The notes beneath the pieces are model-generated. The model did no database searches. It saw only the letters and a program-made list of their open reading frames with translations, and was not told the origin of the DNA. This document shows, piece by piece, positions 54,515 through 59,891 of a stretch of DNA of 59,891 nucleotides. This DNA is from a bacterium (GTDB taxonomy: Bacteria > Joyebacterota > Joyebacteria > Joyebacterales > Joyebacteraceae): assembly GCA_025782395.1 (NCBI GenBank), contig JALGZD010000063.1:1-59891 (forward strand), given 5' to 3'. A program made the translations under genes and the position numbers. Position 1 is the stretch's first letter. Every line of letters begins with the position of its first letter.

Positions 54515-57500
54515 TCACTTGATGAGCAGCATTTTTCTCGACTCGCTCGCGGCATCGACGGTAAGTCTATAGAAGTAGACGCCCGATGCGACCGATCTCC
54601 CGTCTCCGTCGCGGCCATCCCAGACGGCCGAGCGCCGTCCGGGCTCCACCCGCGAGTTCAGAAGAGTGCGAACAAGCGATCCTCGAACCGTGTAGATGGA
54701 GAGGCTCACCGGTGCACCGTCACCGGCGGCTGGCACAACGAATTCGATCGTCGTGAGCGGGTTGAACGGATTCGGGACGTTTTGTTCCAGAAGCCGCCCG
54801 GCTGAATCTGCGACATCATCATCGGAAACACCAACGGGCATTTCGAAGCCATAGAACTGGGTCCGCCACAGATCATGAAGGAAGCATCCCCATTCGATAC
54901 CGGCTCCATCATCGTAGGCGCCTTCACAGTCCCAGACATATACTCCGGTGTCCATCCCGCCAATCACGACTTCCAGATCGCCGTCTCCGTCAACATCGGC
55001 CACGGTCGGGGACCCATAAAGATCGGCTCCGGTCTGGATAGGCCACCCATCCACAATCGTGCCGTCAAGATTTAGGGCAAACAGCTTGCCCGAATCACTG
55101 CCGACGATCAGCTCGAGATCAGGATCAGCATCGATATTGGCGATCGCCGGACTTGATTTCACGCTCGTGCCCAGAAACTGCGGCCACCCGGCTATAGTGT
55201 TGCCCTGGTAGTCCCATATCCTGATCTCACCATCCGAGCCCACTTGGACGAGTTCGAGAAAGCCATCACCCGTTATGTCTGCAAGGACAGGCGAGGGCGG
55301 GAAATCCCCGCTGCTCGCTATCAACTGCGGCCACCCGGCGAGCGCGTTCCCCTCGTGGTCAAACAGCCAGACATACCACGACAGGGACATGATGGCGATC
55401 TCTAGATCACCGTCCCCGTCGACGTCTCCGACGGCGGGCGAGCCGTACGCCTTAACCCCGATGGATATCGGCCAGCCAGGCACATTGGAGCCATCCGCAT
55501 TGAAGCAGTAGACGCTCTCTGTGGCGGCCGGCTGCAGGATCTCGAGATCACCATCACCGTCTATGTCTGCAATCGCTGGAGAAGCATAGACCCACGGGGT
55601 TCCGAGATCAGCAAAGACGCCGACCGTGAGCGGGTCATCGTCCCCGTCAATGAACTCGGATCCATTGTAGCTCCAGCAGTAGAGCTTGCCGTCCGCGCAC
55701 GGGATTATCACTTCGTTTCGTCCATCGTTGTCGAGATCGGCCAGGGCCGGACTGGCCCAGCAGAACTTTCCGGTGGTGACGGGCCACCCCGAAACGACGC
55801 TGCCGTCCTCCCCATTCCACACGAACACCTCGTAAGCGGCTCCCCCTCCGGTTCCCACGTCGGCCCAGGCGGCCGCGACTATTTCCACACCGCTGTCGCC
55901 GTCTACTTCGCCGACCGCCGGAGTAGAGCGGTATCCACCCTGACCATCCACGATGAAGATGCCGCCGGTCCTGGGGTCGCCGTCCCCATCCCGCACCTCC
56001 ATGCCGTCGGCGTGCCACGCATAGAGCTCTTCCGAAGCAACCAGGATCTCGTTTGAGCCGTCACCGTCCAGATCAACGACCACGGCACTCGAATAGATGG
56101 CTGCGGATGTCGCAAGCGGCCAACCGGTGAGGCTCGGCGGATTGGTGCTGATACTGAGTACGGGTGATGAGAGGCTCGCATTCCCGGATGAGTCCACTGC
56201 GACAACGTAGTAGTAGTAGCGCGTCCTATCCTCCAATCCAGCATCGGCGAAATACGATACGCCCTCAACGATCGCCGTGTTAGCTACCGCATAGGGTCCG
56301 GATTGGTCCTCGCTTCTCCACACATCGTATCCCCGGATGTCGGGCTCGAGAGCCTGCTTCCAGTGGAGATTGATCGTCGTTCCCACTACGTCGCCCCAGA
56401 GTGAGTCAGACGGATCGGGTCTGTGCACGTCGAGATGCTTCGTCCAGATCTTGCCGTACTCATCGACCAGCATGAGCTGAAACCGGTCTGTGATATCCCC
56501 GAGTACGGTGAACTCGAACCCGTCGGAGCCTGTCGCGGCCACGCCGGCTGAGATATCTCCCCACACATCGGTGCTGTCTGAGAAGCCGACCTGCAGAGGA
56601 TCTCCGTAGCTCAGCACACCGGTAACCCCGTCGGCGTCACCGTTGCCTTCGTTGATGACATCGAAAAGAAGTGTGACGGTCTCCCCCGTCTCAGGAACGC
56701 CGTCACCGTCACCACCGTAGGAGTCATCGATCTGAGTGTGGATGTGGACCAGATCCGGAGCATAGACGCGAATCGTGAATTCTTCCTGCCACGCGGATCT
56801 CGCGCCCTCCGAAAAATCGATGGTTAGCTCGGCATCGTAGTTGTTGGGACAGTCGGATGTGACAAACAGCCGGAAGGCAGCCAGAGATTCCACGGTCGCC
56901 GCCGGTTCCAGATCACCGAGAAGCACCGTGTCTGTCTCGATCACAATGTAAGGATCCGTTGAGGATATGACTGCCGTGACTGCGGCAGCTGTTGCGATCC
57001 CGGCGTTCCGGACCGTGACATCGAGTTCCAGGGTTTCGTCCGGCTCCGGCTTGCCGTTGCTGTTCCCGGAGCTTCCTCCGGTGCTGTCGTCGTCGATCGT
57101 CACGTCCGTGAGATGCACATAAGCTCCGGCGGCCATGACAACATTGATGTTGGATTCGAAAACGTAGTAGTCGGCGTGCGTGACGGTCACTTGGAGTACG
57201 CCTGTCAGCGTCGGAGTAAAATCAAGGTGAACATGGCCGGTGCCATCAGTGATCCCGTACGTGTACACGTCCCCTGATGAAGAGGAGACACAGACCTTCG
57301 CGCCCTCCACGAAGCCGGGGTCGGTCACGTTGAACGTCATTCCGTCTTCCCCAACCGACATGGCGCCGGAAAAGGCGACGGAGAGGTCACTCGGACGTTG
57401 CGTTCTCATAGCTATCTCGGGGTCGCCCAGCAGAATCGTGGCGAACTGCGTCCACCTGTCGGTGTTGTCACGACCTGATTCCCCAAAACTCGCGTGAAGT

Positions 57501-59251
57501 GCCAGTGTCATCCCCAACAGTGGTCCTATCTCCTGGCATCCAGAGACGTACAGGAGATCCAGCCAGTCCCAGTAGTAGTCGCGGCACGTCGTCGGGAAAG
57601 CGTATCGGGTCGGCCCCAGCGCTGCGAAAGCCCCTCCATTCGGGTTGGTGACGGCTCGCTCTGCGATGCAGTCGTAGTCAATGGCCGCAGACGTACAATT
57701 GAGCAGCCAGAGAAACCCGGCCTTGTCGATACCGTTTGTGAGCCCCGAGATGTCGTTCATCCCGATGTAGTTGTTGAGCCCCACTCTCATGGCATCCTTG
57801 TTCCCGTGACCAACGTGGGCCACGAGATTGTATCCCTGCTCAAGCGAATCCACTGACGCTACGTCACTGATAGGATAGGCGTCGGGAAACGGAACGATGT
57901 TGGCGTACAGCCTGATATCGGAAATATGGGCGGGAACAAACGGGAGTCCCGGCTCGACGATGTCGACCGCGCCATCAAGACTGTACGGTCCGTTCTCCCA
58001 ATCGTATGGAAAAAGCACCTCTCCCAAGTACAGGTTGCGATCGGTGAAGTGTGGTACGGGGCTCTCCCGGTATGCTTCGCACTTAGCCAGGAACGCCTCC
58101 ACTTCGACTACGTTGCTCACCGGGGCGCGGCCAACGAAAACGTCGGCATAGAGATCGACGCCGTCACCCACGCTCTCCTCGCTCCTGTAGCCCTCCCCGA
58201 ATATCCCGTCACCGTCGCCGTTCCAGTTGCCGTCGAGGTCCGAATAGTAGAGGTCCGTAGGGATATCCAAACCGCCGTAGTAGGAGGTGCGCCCATACCG
58301 CGTCGGCACAATCTCGGTGTCGCCTCCCAGCAGCACGTATGTTGTTCCCCAGGAGGCGTATGCATCCTTGAGAAAGAATCGTATGCGCTCGGCAGTGTCG
58401 CATCCCCCCGGGTAGTTCGCATCGATCCACGACACCGTCCGAACGACGGCCGGCACGCCTTTCCGGGTCTTCCAGTCCGCGAGCTCCTGGAAATACGGCT
58501 CCAATGCGTTGCTCGTGACTATGACGTACTCAACGGGGCTGCCCTCGAGTGAAGGCGTGTATCGGGGCGCGAACCCTCCCGTTACCCAACCGGAGACTAC
58601 ATCGGTCTCCACGTTTCTGAGCGCGTCGACATCTTCAGGGTTGGCGACGATGCCGCGCACGAGACGACGATAAAGCTCGTCCGAGCCCGCGGTGACCCTC
58701 ATTCGATCGGCCGCTCGCCTGCCGGACGATTCCAGACTCAGTTCCACGGTGAGTTCAGGCGCCAGCACAAGTCTGCCGGACGCGGGCTTCAGCTGCACGG
58801 GATACAGAGCCACGGTCGCGATGCGGTACCCACCGAGGAATCCATCTCCGAGGTAGACCGCACGCTCCGGAGGATAGGGAAGATCACTGGCGTAGATGCG
58901 TTCGTCCGGCTCGACCCACGGCGCGCTCTCGCCGATCGGCACCTCGAGCTGGACCGGTTGGATTGTGTGTTCGCCCTCGAGTACGACCTCATCGCCCTCC
59001 AGGATCATGAGTTCCCCCACCGTCATTCCATCTGGAATCACAAAGTGGACGATGTGAGCTGGAATGTCCGGCTCCCCCACTACTCCTAGCCCTCTCCCGC
59101 CGGCGAAGCTCAGGGTCTCGTACCCTCTTGTCTGTCGAAGTGTGATATCGTCTGCGGAAAGCTCGGTGTGCGCGACGGGTCCGGCCACAGCCGTCATCGT
59201 CGCCGCAGTTGTCGCCAAGGCAAGCAGTGTAACAACGAGTGCCGATCGCAT
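54515..59251 (-). CDS. Giant secreted C25 peptidase with FG-GAP-like repeats and FlgD-like sorting domain
   Basis: A 1578-residue exported protein. Signal peptide (LVVTLLALATTAATMTAVA), a propeptide-like region to about 230, then a C25 domain to about 640 with the dyad His482 (VAHVGHGNKDAMR) and Cys519 (LLNCTSAAIDYDC). Ig-like segments and a fibronectin-like segment (WKQALEPDIRGYDVWRS) follow. From about residue 1050 there are seven or so beta-propeller-like repeats with calcium-loop patterns (DLDGDGSNEILVAS; DIDGDGDLEILQP; DVDGDGDLEIAI). The end is a sorting module with NVPNPFNPLTTIEFVVP, WDGRDGDGRSVASGVYFYR and KMLLIK. ATG 59251 follows GGGGGAG. Probably a cell-surface or secreted protease with a binding propeller; substrate unknown. 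Confidence 0.92.
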   Translation of the reverse strand: MRSALVVTLLALATTAATMTAVAGPVAHTELSADDITLRQTRGYETLSFAGGRGLGVVGEPDIPAHIVHFVIPDGMTVGELMILEGDEVVLEGEHTIQPVQLEVPIGESAPWVEPDERIYASDLPYPPERAVYLGDGFLGGYRIATVALYPVQLKPASGRLVLAPELTVELSLESSGRRAADRMRVTAGSDELYRRLVRGIVANPEDVDALRNVETDVVSGWVTGGFAPRYTPSLEGSPVEYVIVTSNALEPYFQELADWKTRKGVPAVVRTVSWIDANYPGGCDTAERIRFFLKDAYASWGTTYVLLGGDTEIVPTRYGRTSYYGGLDIPTDLYYSDLDGNWNGDGDGIFGEGYRSEESVGDGVDLYADVFVGRAPVSNVVEVEAFLAKCEAYRESPVPHFTDRNLYLGEVLFPYDWENGPYSLDGAVDIVEPGLPFVPAHISDIRLYANIVPFPDAYPISDVASVDSLEQGYNLVAHVGHGNKDAMRVGLNNYIGMNDISGLTNGIDKAGFLWLLNCTSAAIDYDCIAERAVTNPNGGAFAALGPTRYAFPTTCRDYYWDWLDLLYVSGCQEIGPLLGMTLALHASFGESGRDNTDRWTQFATILLGDPEIAMRTQRPSDLSVAFSGAMSVGEDGMTFNVTDPGFVEGAKVCVSSSSGDVYTYGITDGTGHVHLDFTPTLTGVLQVTVTHADYYVFESNINVVMAAGAYVHLTDVTIDDDSTGGSSGNSNGKPEPDETLELDVTVRNAGIATAAAVTAVISSTDPYIVIETDTVLLGDLEPAATVESLAAFRLFVTSDCPNNYDAELTIDFSEGARSAWQEEFTIRVYAPDLVHIHTQIDDSYGGDGDGVPETGETVTLLFDVINEGNGDADGVTGVLSYGDPLQVGFSDSTDVWGDISAGVAATGSDGFEFTVLGDITDRFQLMLVDEYGKIWTKHLDVHRPDPSDSLWGDVVGTTINLHWKQALEPDIRGYDVWRSEDQSGPYAVANTAIVEGVSYFADAGLEDRTRYYYYVVAVDSSGNASLSSPVLSISTNPPSLTGWPLATSAAIYSSAVVVDLDGDGSNEILVASEELYAWHADGMEVRDGDGDPRTGGIFIVDGQGGYRSTPAVGEVDGDSGVEIVAAAWADVGTGGGAAYEVFVWNGEDGSVVSGWPVTTGKFCWASPALADLDNDGRNEVIIPCADGKLYCWSYNGSEFIDGDDDPLTVGVFADLGTPWVYASPAIADIDGDGDLEILQPAATESVYCFNADGSNVPGWPISIGVKAYGSPAVGDVDGDGDLEIAIMSLSWYVWLFDHEGNALAGWPQLIASSGDFPPSPVLADITGDGFLELVQVGSDGEIRIWDYQGNTIAGWPQFLGTSVKSSPAIANIDADPDLELIVGSDSGKLFALNLDGTIVDGWPIQTGADLYGSPTVADVDGDGDLEVVIGGMDTGVYVWDCEGAYDDGAGIEWGCFLHDLWRTQFYGFEMPVGVSDDDVADSAGRLLEQNVPNPFNPLTTIEFVVPAAGDGAPVSLSIYTVRGSLVRTLLNSRVEPGRRSAVWDGRDGDGRSVASGVYFYRLTVDAASESRKMLLIK

Positions 59252-59488
59252 TCAATCTCCCCCACTAACGGCCATGCAGCAGATACGAAGCAGACCTCTA
59301 CCGCAGAACAAAACAGGAGTCAGCTACTACTCTTCCCGACTGCCCCTTTGCGCCGCGCTCGTCCCCCCCGGGCGAGCGCCGGTACAACATCCATTGCGCT
59401 CAAGAACAGTAGCAGTCTGAGTAGATGCGAACTCCTGTTGCTGACCTGCCGTTCATATACCTGCAGACTCGCTTGACTCTACATGCTT

Positions 59489-59517
59489 ATGATAACATTC
59501 TGTGATTAGGATGTCAA
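59489..59517 (-). promoter_or_regulatory. Promoter of the large C25 gene
   Basis: On the minus strand, TTGACA (59517-59512), a 17-base spacer and TATCAT (59494-59489). Transcription should begin near 59482. Confidence 0.75.
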
Positions 59518-59562
59518 GCTAACGTACACCGTAATCAGCACATCCGCACCCATCCAAAGCAT

Positions 59563-59591
59563 CGCCGGGTAACCTTATGGGCCACCCGGCG
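59563..59591 (-). terminator. Hairpin downstream of tRNA-Ala
   Basis: CGCCGGGT at 59563-59570 pairs with ACCCGGCG at 59584-59591, 13-base loop, about 35 bases past the 3' end of the tRNA on the minus strand. No T-run. Confidence 0.5.
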
Positions 59592-59626
59592 CGACTGAAT
59601 CACTCACCTATGAGCTCATCTATGAG

Positions 59627-59703
59627 TGGTGGAGCCAGGGGGGATCGAACCCCCGACCTCCTGACTGCCAGTCAGGCGCTCATCCCAACTGAGCTATGGC
59701 CCC
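59627..59703 (-). tRNA. tRNA-Ala (anticodon GGC)
   Basis: A 77-base cloverleaf with encoded CCA. Acceptor stem GGGGCCA/TGGCTCC includes the G3-U70 pair that identifies alanine tRNA. The anticodon stem CCTGA/TCAGG holds loop CTGGCAG, anticodon GGC, reading GCC. The T arm contains GGTTCGATC. The sequence from 59704 to the window end has no feature I can support. Confidence 0.98.
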
Positions 59704-59891
59704 ACGCATCTTCTCCCAATTCAGGAAGGAGATACTAACACTCTTGAGCGCACAGTCAAGCGCAATCTCGCTCAGTAGTGGCAAAGCATGGGTACATCGT
59801 GACCCACCGAGCCGGGTGAGGAAGCTGGCCTGCTTCGGCCCCAGGACCCATAGGCAGTTGAAGAAGATCCTGGCCTCTGAGAGCTTCAGAC

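Larger units (their letters stand above)
59252..59626. other. Leader of the large C25 gene and tRNA spacer
   Basis: It contains the promoter at 59489-59517, a leader of about 230 bases with no clear structure or reading frame, and a hairpin at 59563-59591. Confidence 0.6.

Noticed and set aside
59704-59891. Possible structured RNA or partial gene at the right edge
   Set aside because: A G/C-rich stretch with stem-like parts (around 59828-59862) recalled small stable RNAs, but I could not match SRP RNA, RNase P RNA or tmRNA motifs, and no reading frame has support.

Overview
The window is one contiguous stretch of a GC-rich bacterial chromosome with housekeeping genes throughout; I see no intact phage, transposase or CRISPR array. 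The organism looks like a diderm of the FCB superphylum, probably one of its uncultured phyla (Eisenbacteria, Krumholzibacteriota or Latescibacterota type). This is inferred from exported proteins ending in a FlgD-like sorting module (an NPFNP motif, then VASGVYF, then a basic tail), two gingipain-like C25 peptidases, a Wzi-like outer-membrane barrel, a lipoprotein, and a meso-DAP type MurE. Many genes start with GTG or TTG, and several promoters match the sigma-70 consensus closely.

Layout. 1-4.3 kb: asparaginase, a glycosidase-like lipoprotein, a collapsed GH57-type secreted gene, and a two-repeat cysteine-rich CARDB protein behind an unusual leader. 4.5-19.8 kb, all minus strand: groES-groEL under a CIRCE operator; nadC-birA-small ORF-coaX; uvrB; and a run of sensor kinase, response regulator, TPR protein, Wzi-like barrel, UbiA prenyltransferase, uppP, DUF4139 protein and rodZ. 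20-25.5 kb: LysM/M23 peptidase, HD protein, recG (apparently with a non-standard start codon), rpmB, and an anti-sigma kinase/STAS pair. 25.8-32.3 kb: a large hybrid histidine kinase facing a C25 peptidase. 32.5-54.2 kb, all minus strand: a complete division and cell wall (dcw) cluster, mraZ-STAS-rsmH-ftsL-ftsI-murE-murF-mraY-murD-ftsW-murG-murC-murB-ftsQ-ftsA-ftsZ, followed by a TPR protein and a radical SAM protein. 54.5-59.7 kb: a 1578-residue C25 peptidase with a repeat-rich tail, and tRNA-Ala(GGC).

How the genes fit together. The dcw genes make and polymerise lipid II and build the FtsZ divisome. They follow a consensus promoter with three GTGGG MraZ boxes. UppP recycles the undecaprenyl carrier that MraY uses, RodZ and the M23 peptidase act on cell shape and wall remodelling, and the C25 proteins represent an export route with C-terminal sorting signals. 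The most unusual points are a STAS domain without its phospho-acceptor serine inside the dcw cluster, a secreted GH57-type gene reduced to its two ends, a recG whose conserved N-terminus lies upstream of every standard start codon, a leader in which a near-perfect Shine-Dalgarno is paired in a hairpin, and short tandem duplications in genes and spacers.
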